Virus record (IMG/VR): IMGVR_UViG_3300046535_000572
Coordinates: 1-46,614 of that record
DNA: 46,614 nucleotides
Origin: a virus
Direction: 5' to 3' (one strand)
The position numbers and the translations under genes were made by a program. Positions 14,274-21,846 of this stretch are shown here, piece by piece. Under the pieces are notes generated by a model. That model saw only the letters and a program-made list of their open reading frames with translations. It had not been told where the DNA came from and searched no databases. Positions within the stretch are counted from its first letter, which is position 1, and every line of letters starts with the position of its first letter.

Positions 14274-15203
14274 GTGACCGACAACGCATGGCCGACGCGA
14301 CTACCGCCTGGCTGGCAGATTTTCCCTGACGGCTCGATCGGGCCTGCGAACGCACCATCGCCGGTCGACAGTGCGTGGCCGACAAGGGTGCCGCCGCCGA
14401 GCACGACTCTGAATACGCCGCCGGAGAACGATAGCGGATTTGAGCCTTACACGCCCACGCCTCGCGGCAATACGCCGCCGAACATGGCCGGGCAGACCGA
14501 GGCGGTAGGCGGGTTTGATCCGCGAGCCGCCGGGGTTACTCCAGGCCGTATTCCGAACAGTCGGTCTCTTGCTCCACAATCCACCTTTGCGCCCGGGGAG
14601 CCCATTCCCGGCGCAGCGCCGATGCCGTGGTGGGCGAAGGCGGGTCGCGGCGGCATTCTCGGCATCTTGTCTGCGGTATTAAATCCAGGGACTGTCGCCA
14701 AAGGCACTATGCCGTGGCAGACCTTGGGGCGTAAACCGAGCGGGCCGCGTTACAATCCTCTGGCTGGTAAGCCGACGGGGATTCCTTACGGTCCTCCGAT
14801 GGACACAGGTGAGTACGATCCCTTGGCTGGCAAGCCGACGGGAGTTCCGTACTACGATCCCTTGGCTGGCAAGCCGACGGGAGTTCCGTACATGCCATTT
14901 GAAAGCGGTTTCCCGACGCCTTACCCAGGCGCTCCTGAAACCGGCTTTCCTCTCCCTGGCGGCGGCGGCGGCGATCCGCGCCACGAGTCCGCCGCCAATC
15001 CGCAGCAGATCTTCGCGCCAAACAAGCTGCCGCCGCCGCGGCCCAAGGATCAGGTCGCCGCGCAGAACCCCAATCTCGGCTACTACGGCCAGACGAACCT
15101 TGATCCCCTTGGGCGAGGCGGCAGACGTCTTGGCGGCCCGCTCGATGCGCCGCAAAGTACCGCGATCGATCTCTCGAAACTGTTTCAGAGGCCGCAGCAA
15201 TGA
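14274..15203 (+). CDS. Proline/glycine-rich repeat protein
   Basis: 309 residues from GTG 14274, two bases after the previous stop. Largely disordered and rich in P, G and T. The motif AWPTR-x-PP occurs twice near the start. A PW-x-AKAGRGGILGILSAVL segment may be a short amphipathic or membrane helix. Three copies of (N/D)PLAGKPTG(I/V)PY follow at residues about 160-206. Such composition is typical of virion linkers or surface proteins, yet the gene lies in the early strand away from the structural operon. No family recognised. Confidence 0.7.
   Translation: MTDNAWPTRLPPGWQIFPDGSIGPANAPSPVDSAWPTRVPPPSTTLNTPPENDSGFEPYTPTPRGNTPPNMAGQTEAVGGFDPRAAGVTPGRIPNSRSLAPQSTFAPGEPIPGAAPMPWWAKAGRGGILGILSAVLNPGTVAKGTMPWQTLGRKPSGPRYNPLAGKPTGIPYGPPMDTGEYDPLAGKPTGVPYYDPLAGKPTGVPYMPFESGFPTPYPGAPETGFPLPGGGGGDPRHESAANPQQIFAPNKLPPPRPKDQVAAQNPNLGYYGQTNLDPLGRGGRRLGGPLDAPQSTAIDLSKLFQRPQQ
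14751..14891 (+). repeat. 39-bp tandem coding repeats
   Basis: Copies at 14814-14852 and 14853-14891 are identical over 39 bp (TACGATCCCTTGGCTGGCAA and on). A diverged copy lies at 14751-14789. They encode YDPLAGKPTGVPY. Identity of the tandem pair points to a recent duplication. Confidence 0.9.
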
Positions 15204-15514
15204 CCATTTCAGTCACCGACTTTCAAAATGAGATCCTTATCAATTGCGGCATCCATCGATGGAATCCGAATTTGAACGCCTACCTCACCCTGTTCGCCGG
15301 CGCGGGCGGCCTGGGCACCGACGCCACGACGCACGACACCACGATTCAGACCCCGCTCACCATTCTGCAGACCAACTATCCGCTAAACGATCGCTATCAG
15401 ACCGACATGGCTAATATCATCAACAAGGGCAAAGCCGGCGGCCTGACCGCGGCGCAGATGGCCGCCGTGCTCACCACTGTTCAGACATTGGTCCCAGCTG
15501 CGATTCCCCATTGA
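15200..15514 (+). CDS. Hypothetical protein
   Basis: 104 residues, MTISVTDFQNEILINCGIHR at the start. Overlaps the previous stop (ATGA). The middle is rich in T and D, and the end is helical (GLTAAQMAAVLTTVQTLVPA). Its stop TGA lies inside the TTGACA of the next promoter, the same arrangement as at P2. No family recognised. Confidence 0.75.
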   Translation: MTISVTDFQNEILINCGIHRWNPNLNAYLTLFAGAGGLGTDATTHDTTIQTPLTILQTNYPLNDRYQTDMANIINKGKAGGLTAAQMAAVLTTVQTLVPAAIPH

Positions 15515-15582
15515 CAAGGCTGTAGTCCTTTGGTAATGCCGTCCTCACTTGAGCCTCATGATAGGCTCCTTCAAATGAGGAC
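15511..15582 (+). promoter_or_regulatory. Promoter P4 with two-stem leader hairpin
   Basis: TTGACA (15511-15516) with a weak -10 about 17 bp later (GGTAATGC). The leader folds into an outer stem GTCCTCA (15541-15547)/TGAGGAC (15576-15582) and an inner stem GAGCCT/AGGCTC (15551-15556 with 15563-15568). The outer stem's right arm contains the GAGGA ribosome binding site of the gene at 15588, so the structure would block translation when folded. Confidence 0.6.
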
Positions 15583-15587
15583 ATGCC

Positions 15588-16082
15588 ATGCGAGACGAAA
15601 CCAAGGTCATTGGTGACTGCGCCGTCGTCCGACTGAATAAGCTGCTGGCGGAGATCAAGGCCGATACGGCCCAGGTCTCCCAGACCAACGACATCCCCGC
15701 CACCGTCGTCCATTACGCCTACCTCCGCAATCTGTACGACGCGCTGAAGGCGTGCGTCAGCGCGCTCGATGAGCACGTCGATTCGCTCTCGTACCAGATC
15801 TTGCCGATGATGATGGGCAATCAGAATGTTCAGACGATTACGCTGCCGGATGTCGGCAGAGTGTCGATCAATGTGCGCTGGTCCGCCAAGATGCTCAACA
15901 AAGATAAGGGCATGGAATGGATGCGCCAAACGGGCAACGATGGGCTGATCATCGAGACGGTCAACTCAAGTACCCTGACCTCCTTCGCCCAAGCCGAGAC
16001 GTTGGCTGGACGCCCACTGCCCGAAGATCTGTTTAAGGTCGGCACCTATCAATACGTCAGCCTCACCAGGGGCGTGTCGTGA
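15588..16082 (+). CDS. Conserved phage protein of the recombination module
   Basis: 164 residues. A helical N-terminal half (CAVVRLNKLLAEIKADTAQV) is followed by QTITLPDVGRVSINVRW, WMRQTGNDGLIIETVNSSTL and AGRPLPEDLFKV. This second half resembles a phage family commonly encoded next to SSB-like and recombination genes. Function unknown. Start module GAGGACATGCCATG. Confidence 0.7.
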   Translation: MRDETKVIGDCAVVRLNKLLAEIKADTAQVSQTNDIPATVVHYAYLRNLYDALKACVSALDEHVDSLSYQILPMMMGNQNVQTITLPDVGRVSINVRWSAKMLNKDKGMEWMRQTGNDGLIIETVNSSTLTSFAQAETLAGRPLPEDLFKVGTYQYVSLTRGVS

Positions 16083-17002
16083 ACGCGCCCCTTAAGCCGC
16101 ATCTCAAATGGAAAGACACTTTCATGCCCAACGAAATCTCTGAATACCACGGCGGCGCGGTCTCCGAACACCTGCGCAAGTTGTCCGAAGGAACTTCATT
16201 CGGCAATCTGAGCGCCGACGATCTGAAGCCGCCGCAGCTCAAGCTCCTCGCGGGTCAGTCGCCGGAGGTTCTCGATGGCGTCCCTGATGCGCGCCCTGGC
16301 AATTTCTGGGTGACGGTTCTGAACCAGAACATCGGAACGAACGTGATCGGCTCGCCCCTCATTCTGCGCAAGACCTATCAGGTCTGGACTCCGAGAGGGG
16401 GAACCGTAGTCGGCATGGACGGTCATAGGGGGCCGCTCGCCGTGGCGTCTGACGGAATAAATTGGGACGTCCCGAACCTATCGTTCGAGGTCAAATTCCC
16501 GATGAACCCGCGCACCTACACCTGGACGCTTGGCCGTACCGTGTTTGAAACGGGGGCCCAGGAGTTTGGCACTCAGCAAGATGACGATCCAAAGTCGAAA
16601 CCGATCGCGGCCAAGACCTTCGATGTCCTCTGGCTCCTCGATATGCCGCATGGTCCCAAGCAGATTGCTGTCTTCAGGTCGGCGAAGACGGGGCAGAGGC
16701 CGACCGAGAACATGGCGAACGCGGTCGAGGCCAAGCGTCGCATGCAGGGGATTTCTTCCTTTCTCCAGCGATGGCGGATTGTGGTCAGGAAGCCCGAGGG
16801 GCCGACCGGCGATATCTACTTCGCCTACGACTACCAATTCGTCGAGAATGTTCGTGAGGAGGACGCCGAGCGAATGCGCGCCCTCTATGACGAGTACAGG
16901 CCCGTGTTCTTCAGCTCCCCGGTCGTTGCCGAGCAGCATGACGACACCCCTGCGCCCAAGCGCGGTTCGCGCGTGGTCATCGATGACGATATCCCATTCT
17001 GA
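16079..17002 (+). CDS. Probable single-strand DNA-binding protein
   Basis: 307 residues. The body is beta-rich (NFWVTVLNQNIGTNVIGSPL, LILRKTYQVWTPRGG, GDIYFAYDYQFVEN). The C-terminus is basic and then acidic, ending RVVIDDDIPF, the classic SSB tail that docks repair and replication partners. That tail is the main evidence, supported by neighbours of the replication/recombination type. GTG 16079 overlaps the previous stop; ATG 16124 (MPNEISEYHG) is an alternative start. Confidence 0.6.
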   Translation: MNAPLKPHLKWKDTFMPNEISEYHGGAVSEHLRKLSEGTSFGNLSADDLKPPQLKLLAGQSPEVLDGVPDARPGNFWVTVLNQNIGTNVIGSPLILRKTYQVWTPRGGTVVGMDGHRGPLAVASDGINWDVPNLSFEVKFPMNPRTYTWTLGRTVFETGAQEFGTQQDDDPKSKPIAAKTFDVLWLLDMPHGPKQIAVFRSAKTGQRPTENMANAVEAKRRMQGISSFLQRWRIVVRKPEGPTGDIYFAYDYQFVENVREEDAERMRALYDEYRPVFFSSPVVAEQHDDTPAPKRGSRVVIDDDIPF

Positions 17003-17205
17003 TGACCCCCGCCCTCCTCGCCAAGATCAAGCGCCTCGCGGACGATCCGAACTGCGATCCGATGACGCGCAAGATCGCCCAGGCGCAGCTGGACTTCCAT
17101 AATGGCGTAGCGCCGCCAGGGATCCATCCCGGCCTGCGCCAGACGCCAGAACATCAGGCATGGATGAAGCAGGTAAAGGCGGGGGATCTTGGAAAACGAA
17201 GATGA
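17002..17205 (+). CDS. Small hypothetical protein
   Basis: 67 residues, MTPALLAKIKRLADDPNCDP at the start, helical, with a basic end. Start overlaps the previous stop (TGATG). No family recognised. Confidence 0.72.
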   Translation: MTPALLAKIKRLADDPNCDPMTRKIAQAQLDFHNGVAPPGIHPGLRQTPEHQAWMKQVKAGDLGKRR

Positions 17206-17383
17206 CCGCTCCTACCTCGACATCCTGGCGATGGCGATCGGCTTTCTAGAGGTGGCTATCCATTCGCGGGACAAGGAACGAATGGGTGCTTATCTAAACA
17301 TGGCGTCGCGCTCGTTACAGCGCGCGATGGAAATAGATGAAGACCGTCTCGCCGAGATGGAAGAAGGAGAAGAAGTAAAATGA
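17189..17383 (+). CDS. Small acidic helical protein, TTG start
   Basis: 64 residues from TTG 17189, preceded by GGGGGA at good spacing and overlapping the previous gene by 17 bp. All-helical with a strongly acidic end (DEDRLAEMEEGEEVK). No family recognised. Confidence 0.68.
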   Translation: MENEDDRSYLDILAMAIGFLEVAIHSRDKERMGAYLNMASRSLQRAMEIDEDRLAEMEEGEEVK

Positions 17384-17766
17384 CTACGTATCGCGTAACC
17401 GCAACCCTGAACCAAAAGCAATTGATCGACTACCTCGACGCCAACCGCTCCGTCGATGTTCAGATTGAGGTCGTTCCGGACCTCGTCGGGGAGTCGACGC
17501 CGCAGCCGGTCCTTCGATCTCCTGTGACGAAGAAGAAAACTGAACGCAAGGTGCGCGCCAAGCGCGGCTCCAAGGTCGTCCAGACGATCCTCGAAACATT
17601 GAGGGATGGCGGCTCCTCTGGGATTCCGACCTCCGAATTGAAGTCGGATCTTGAGCGGGCCGGCCTGTCCGCAAACTCGCTTTCGACCGGCCTCGCCATC
17701 TTGCAGAAGGACGGCAAGATCAAACGCACCGACACGGGCTCTTACACGCTGGCAGATGCTGCGTGA
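17380..17766 (+). CDS. Winged-helix-like DNA-binding protein
   Basis: 128 residues. The N-terminus is a small domain (VTATLNQKQLIDYLDANRSV), followed by a basic linker (KKKTERKVRAKRGSK). The C-terminal 60 residues read as a winged helix (VVQTILETLRDGGSSGIPTS, ELKSDLERAGLSANSLSTGL, KRTDTGSYTL). Probably a regulator or nucleoid-type DNA binder; target unknown. Confidence 0.72.
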   Translation: MTTYRVTATLNQKQLIDYLDANRSVDVQIEVVPDLVGESTPQPVLRSPVTKKKTERKVRAKRGSKVVQTILETLRDGGSSGIPTSELKSDLERAGLSANSLSTGLAILQKDGKIKRTDTGSYTLADAA

Positions 17767-18194
17767 AAACGCCGCTTCACCTCGAGGATCTGAAAAAGGC
17801 CCTCGAGGAGAAGCCTCGTCACGGGGGGACGGAGTTGAGCGAGAGCGACTACAAACGGCAATTGGTCGCCGATATCAACCGTATCCCCGGGGCGATGGCG
17901 ACTCGCATCGAGGACAAGTATCGGCCCGGCGTCCTCGACATGGTCATCGCCCTGCCTGGACGTCCTATGTTCTGGGCCGAGGGCAAGCTGATCAAGCATA
18001 ATCTGTTCGCTCCGACGCCGATCCAGTTCGAGGAAGGTCTTAAGTGGATCAAGGCCGGCGTCAACGTCGTCCTACTCGGCTGGCAGCACGGCACGATCCA
18101 CATTTCGCCGTGGAAGGCGAGCGCCGATCGGCGTGAGTGCCTTGGCTCCGTCGGCGTCGATCACGTCAAGACCTTAATAGAGTTCATGCGATGA
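17763..18194 (+). CDS. VRR-NUC-like PD-(D/E)XK nuclease
   Basis: 143 residues. The core RPGVLDMVIALPGRPMFWAE then GKLIKHNLFAPTPIQ carries D, E-x-K and the following glutamine of the VRR-NUC/Holliday-junction-resolvase-like fold, and VVLLGWQHG is the next strand. Probably processes branched DNA in replication or before packaging. GTG 17763 overlaps the previous stop. Family call is by motif order. Confidence 0.75.
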   Translation: MKTPLHLEDLKKALEEKPRHGGTELSESDYKRQLVADINRIPGAMATRIEDKYRPGVLDMVIALPGRPMFWAEGKLIKHNLFAPTPIQFEEGLKWIKAGVNVVLLGWQHGTIHISPWKASADRRECLGSVGVDHVKTLIEFMR

Positions 18195-18208
18195 AAGGGA
18201 AAAGGAAA

Positions 18209-18577
18209 ATGGCCAAAAGAAAATCAGCGCGGACTTACATCGAGCGTAAGCTCTCATTCGAGGTTGGCGATCTGATCAGGCAACATTGCCACCTCAAGGA
18301 TGGCTTTGCTGATTATGATCCCGACTGGTCCGACGGGCGCATTGTGGCGGAGTTCCCTACCGGGGTCACCATTCATCACGTCAAGGCGATTCGCTTGGCT
18401 CTGGTTGGGTCGCTCGCCCCAGCTAGGGCGGCGGCGCATTCCATCCAGGTCGATCAGCTGCAAAAGAGGATTTCGGAGTTGGAGGCCGCGGTAAGGGCTC
18501 TGGAAAAATGGACCCAGTTCGATCGCGGCCACGCCGCGCCCAGCCTGTTTATGACGGAGATCCCTCATGAACATTGA
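18209..18577 (+). CDS. Hypothetical protein with C-terminal coiled coil
   Basis: 122 residues from ATG 18209, preceded by AAAGGGAAAAGGAAA; ATG 18191, overlapping the previous stop, is the alternative start. A compact N-terminal domain (FEVGDLIRQHCHLKDGFADY) is followed by a predicted coiled coil (VDQLQKRISELEAAVRALEK). No family recognised. Confidence 0.7.
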   Translation: MAKRKSARTYIERKLSFEVGDLIRQHCHLKDGFADYDPDWSDGRIVAEFPTGVTIHHVKAIRLALVGSLAPARAAAHSIQVDQLQKRISELEAAVRALEKWTQFDRGHAAPSLFMTEIPHEH

Positions 18578-18591
18578 TGGGAGTTCATGCG

Positions 18592-18816
18592 ATGAGGCTC
18601 TGCATTGACTGCGCCTCATATGACGGCGTGAAGCCAGCAGAGTGGACTGGCATGGATACGATCCGATTGGCGAAAGACGTGTGCAAGGATCCGCGCAACG
18701 ACTTCGTCGACTTCGTCGATGGTCACAGCAAGACCTACGATTGCTCATGGCTTCGCAACCTAAATGATCCGAACAAATGCGGCCCAGAGGGACGATGGTG
18801 GAAGGAAAAGCAATGA
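18592..18816 (+). CDS. Small cysteine-rich (zinc-ribbon-like) protein
   Basis: 74 residues from ATG 18592 (MRLCIDCASYD), with GGGAG at normal spacing; an in-frame TTG at 18574 is possible. Five cysteines: C-x-x-C at the start, then DVCKDPR, YDCSW and NKCGPEG. The pattern is typical of small phage zinc-binding proteins of unknown role. Confidence 0.72.
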   Translation: MRLCIDCASYDGVKPAEWTGMDTIRLAKDVCKDPRNDFVDFVDGHSKTYDCSWLRNLNDPNKCGPEGRWWKEKQ

Positions 18817-19166
18817 GCATCGACGATTTGCTAAAGGACAAGGAAACGACGCACGGTCACTTCGACGACACGGCGACTATCGCTCAGACTGTGAAGGCAA
18901 TCATGCGCCGCGGACGCAATTGGGAGGGCCTGCCCAACCCATCGAAGGAGGCGCTTGAAATGATCGCCACCAAGATCGCGCGCATTCTCAACGGCGACGC
19001 CACCGACCCCGAGCACTGGAACGATATTGCCGGCTATTCCCGCCTGCGCGCCAACTCGTTTGAGCCCGGTTACCGGCGTCCCGACGGCGGCATCGAGGCC
19101 GGGATTGCGTCGATCGCCCAGCGGCTGCGGCCGGTTCGCGTCAACGACGAGGGCGGGACGCCGTGA
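18813..19166 (+). CDS. DUF6378-like phage protein
   Basis: 117 residues. The signature KETTHGHFDDTATIAQTVKA, LPNPSKEALEMIATKIARIL and DPEHWNDIAGY matches the DUF6378 family often found beside phage nucleotide and replication genes. The family resembles MazG-like helical proteins, so a nucleotide-related role is conceivable but unproven. ATGA overlap with the upstream gene, GTGA with the helicase. Confidence 0.78.
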   Translation: MSIDDLLKDKETTHGHFDDTATIAQTVKAIMRRGRNWEGLPNPSKEALEMIATKIARILNGDATDPEHWNDIAGYSRLRANSFEPGYRRPDGGIEAGIASIAQRLRPVRVNDEGGTP

Positions 19167-20605
19167 GCCAGCTCGACCCCGTCCAGATCGAGGCGCTCAA
19201 GTTCGCCTCTGGAAAGAAAGGCGTTGGTTTCTTTCTGGAGCAAGGACTCGGCAAAACGCTGATCGCGCTGACCGAATTTTCGTTCCTGGAGAGCCGGGGC
19301 GAGGTCGATCGCATGATCGTCGTCTGCCCGAATAGCTTCAAAGGCGGCTGGGTCGACGAGGTCGAGAAACATGGCTTTCGGTTCGACTCCCACGTCTGGC
19401 GATCGAGCAAGAAGGCCGACGCCGCCGACTTCCTCAATCTCGGCTACCACCCCAAGGGTCCGCCGGTCTTGATCATCAACTATGACGCCGCCCGCATGCC
19501 AGGCGTTACCAGGGCGCTGCAAATTTGGGCGTCCCGCGGCAAGGCATATCTGGCCGTGGACGAGTCGATCCAGATCAAGGGGCCTGGGACAGCCCAGACC
19601 AAGGCAATCCATGCCCTTGCCCCGCTATGCGCGTTCGCGAGGCTCCTGACCGGCCGGCCGCAAACCCAGGGGCCGCATGATCTCTGGGGCCAGCTGCGCG
19701 CGATCGGCCTCTTCCCGATCACCAACTTTTTTGCCTTCCGCGGTCGCTACTGCGTCATGGGCGGCTGGAACGACAAGGAAGTTCTGGCGGCGAAGAACAC
19801 CGTGGAATTGGCGGGGTTCATGACGCCCGCTGTTTTCCAGGCCAAGAAGGCCGATTGGCTCCCGCTGCTCCCGCGCAAGGATTACACGATCCGCGACTAC
19901 CAGATGTCGGCCGAGCAACTGCGCCAGTACCGGCAGATGGAAGAGCAATTCCTACTCGAGATCGAGAGCGGCGTCGTCACCGTCGAGGTCGCCATCGCTA
20001 AATACGCCAAGCTGGCGCAGATCCAATGTGGGTTCATTTATGACGAAGATCGCGTCGTTCATGAGTTGGTGACGCCGGCCAAGAACCCGCGACTGAACCT
20101 GTTGCTGCAGATGCTCCACGAGGAAATCGAAGGCAAAGTCTGCATCGTCTACCGCCATCGCGCCATGCTGCCGTTCTTGCGCGGCAATCTCATCGACCGG
20201 GTCGATCCCGAGACCGGCGAGGTGACCTTGTACGACTGTGCCTGGATCGGCGGCGGCATGAAGCCCGACGAGGTTACCGAGCAGAAGGCGCGCTTCAACG
20301 AGGATCCCGCCTGTCGCATCATATTGCTGCAATGCGACGCCGCTAAATATGGCCATACCTTATTGGGCGGCCCTGGCCCCGACGACAAGTGCCGCACCAT
20401 GATCTTCTTCGAGAACTCCTACAGCGCCGACACCCGCGATCAGATCGAGGACCGTATTCATCGCCGTGGACAGACAGGCGAGTCTGTGCTGTACATTGAT
20501 CTGTCGGGGTCTGATCTGGATCGGCGGATCGTCAAGGCGCTGCAGCGGAAGGATGCGCTGTACCGCAGCGTGTTTCGTAATCTCAAAGTCGCAGAACCAG
20601 CATAG
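19163..20605 (+). CDS. SNF2-type DEAD-like helicase
   Basis: 480 residues, short for SNF2 proteins, as phage versions usually are. Motif I is EQGLGKT (residues 26-32), motif II is AVDES (D133-E134), motif III is LLTGRPQTQGP and motif VI is DQIEDRIHRRGQ. An ATP-driven DNA translocase probably acting in replication, recombination or repair. GTG 19163 overlaps the previous stop, placing it with the VRR-NUC and SSB-like genes in one module. Confidence 0.93.
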   Translation: MSQLDPVQIEALKFASGKKGVGFFLEQGLGKTLIALTEFSFLESRGEVDRMIVVCPNSFKGGWVDEVEKHGFRFDSHVWRSSKKADAADFLNLGYHPKGPPVLIINYDAARMPGVTRALQIWASRGKAYLAVDESIQIKGPGTAQTKAIHALAPLCAFARLLTGRPQTQGPHDLWGQLRAIGLFPITNFFAFRGRYCVMGGWNDKEVLAAKNTVELAGFMTPAVFQAKKADWLPLLPRKDYTIRDYQMSAEQLRQYRQMEEQFLLEIESGVVTVEVAIAKYAKLAQIQCGFIYDEDRVVHELVTPAKNPRLNLLLQMLHEEIEGKVCIVYRHRAMLPFLRGNLIDRVDPETGEVTLYDCAWIGGGMKPDEVTEQKARFNEDPACRIILLQCDAAKYGHTLLGGPGPDDKCRTMIFFENSYSADTRDQIEDRIHRRGQTGESVLYIDLSGSDLDRRIVKALQRKDALYRSVFRNLKVAEPA

Positions 20606-20614
20606 GGGGTACCG

Positions 20615-21007
20615 ATGGCACGCTACAGTCTCGAAATGGAAATGCGGGCGACCAAATGGCTTCAAGCGATCCGAAAGGCGCAGGAGGAACTCGACAACAT
20701 CGAGATGGACGAGGGGATCCGCAAGACAATCGCTCGCTGCTTGGACGCCGAATTTTCAGAGGCGGTTGAGCGATTCGATGACATGACCATGCGTGAAAAC
20801 GACGGCAAGAAATGGACGGCGGAGGAGGACGAGATCGTCCGCGCCTATCTGGCTCAGAAGCCCATACCGCCGCATTGGCGGGTGGATCACGCGGAATACT
20901 ACACTCAGCGGCGAATTTTAGCGGTTGAACTGTCAAGCAAAGTCCAGCGTAACGAAAAGAGCGTCGAGAAGCGCGCAGTCGCGCTAGGCTTCCGGCATTT
21001 TGGATGA
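20615..21007 (+). CDS. Myb/SANT-like HTH protein
   Basis: 130 residues. Helical N-terminus (WLQAIRKAQEELDNIEMDEG) and a C-terminal domain with KKWTAEEDEIVRAYLAQKP, RRILAVELSSKVQRNEKSVE and KRAVALGF, which follows the SANT/Myb-like HTH layout. Last gene of the replication module; probably binds DNA. Confidence 0.72.
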   Translation: MARYSLEMEMRATKWLQAIRKAQEELDNIEMDEGIRKTIARCLDAEFSEAVERFDDMTMRENDGKKWTAEEDEIVRAYLAQKPIPPHWRVDHAEYYTQRRILAVELSSKVQRNEKSVEKRAVALGFRHFG

Positions 21008-21046
21008 GCGAGCCGACTCCATCGGCCATAACGAAAGGGTGACGCA

Positions 21047-21757
21047 ATGAAGAAGCTTCTACTCACGACGGCGCTCATAGCTATCGGGGCCGGCCCGGCG
21101 CTCGCCGCCGACTCGGCGCTGACGCTATGGAACGACGCCAATCCCGGCGGCGCAGTGACCGCCACCGGGACCGGATCGGCGGTCATCTCGGGGTCCAGCC
21201 TTGGCGGCATCACGATCTCGACCAGCGGCGTCGAGCGATCGACCGTTCCCGGCCCCTCCATGACCGAGAGCAACCTGTTCATAACCAACACCACCGGGAC
21301 GGTTCAAGTTCTCGATATCATTGCTGGCACGAATGGATTTCTCGGCCCCGACAACCTCTTCAACGCGTCGGCGACGATCCTGATCGGCACCGGCAGCGCC
21401 GAGCTGACCGGGCAGTTCTTCGTGTCTACGACCAACACGCTGAACGGTACGAATACGGGCCCGGTGATCGGCACGCAGATCGGCGGAACATTCGACTCGG
21501 GACTGCTGACCGGGCCGTTCGCGTTCTCCAGCAATTCGCCGGACGTGCCGTTCTCGGTGAGCGGACTTTACGGGATGGCGGAGGGGCTGCAACTGACCCT
21601 CCAGCCGGGAGCGTTTGTCGGCGTGCAAAGTATCTCGATGAACGCCGTCAACGGGGTGCCGGAGCCGTCGACCTGGGTGATGATGGGCGGCGGGTTCGCT
21701 CTTTTAGGCCTCTTGGGTCTGCGTAAGCGTATCAAGACCCCGAGGTTCGCTGTCTGA
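21047..21757 (+). CDS. Exported PEP-CTERM sorting-domain protein 1
   Basis: 236 residues. A clear Sec signal peptide (MKKLLLTTALIAIGAGPALA, cleavage after ALA) precedes a low-complexity, beta-rich body full of T, G, S and N, with no charged catalytic pattern. The C-terminus is a PEP-CTERM signal: VPEPSTWVMM (V204-M213), a hydrophobic helix, then LRKRIK. PEP-CTERM tails are recognised and cleaved by an exosortase in Gram-negative hosts that make exopolysaccharide. Ribosome binding site GAAAGGG. Function unknown; see the paired gene at 21847. The phage encodes no exosortase, so the host must supply it. Confidence 0.9.
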   Translation: MKKLLLTTALIAIGAGPALAADSALTLWNDANPGGAVTATGTGSAVISGSSLGGITISTSGVERSTVPGPSMTESNLFITNTTGTVQVLDIIAGTNGFLGPDNLFNASATILIGTGSAELTGQFFVSTTNTLNGTNTGPVIGTQIGGTFDSGLLTGPFAFSSNSPDVPFSVSGLYGMAEGLQLTLQPGAFVGVQSISMNAVNGVPEPSTWVMMGGGFALLGLLGLRKRIKTPRFAV

Positions 21758-21782
21758 GACCCCTCAAGGGCAGCGAATGGGA

Positions 21783-21816
21783 GGGGAGGGCAGATCCGTT
21801 GGGGCTCGCCCTCCCC
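21783..21816 (+). promoter_or_regulatory. GC hairpin between the two PEP-CTERM genes
   Basis: GGGGAGGGC (21783-21791) and GCCCTCCCC (21808-21816) form a perfect 9-bp stem with a 16-base loop. No T-run follows. It may attenuate transcription or stabilise the upstream mRNA. A similar hairpin follows the second gene. Confidence 0.6.
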
Positions 21817-21846
21817 CGACAAACAAGACGAAAGGAAAGAAACAAA

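Noticed and set aside
14888-14899. ACATGCCAT inside the proline-rich gene as another start-site module
   Set aside because: It encodes in-frame YMPF, has no SD or gene behind it, and is best seen as chance.
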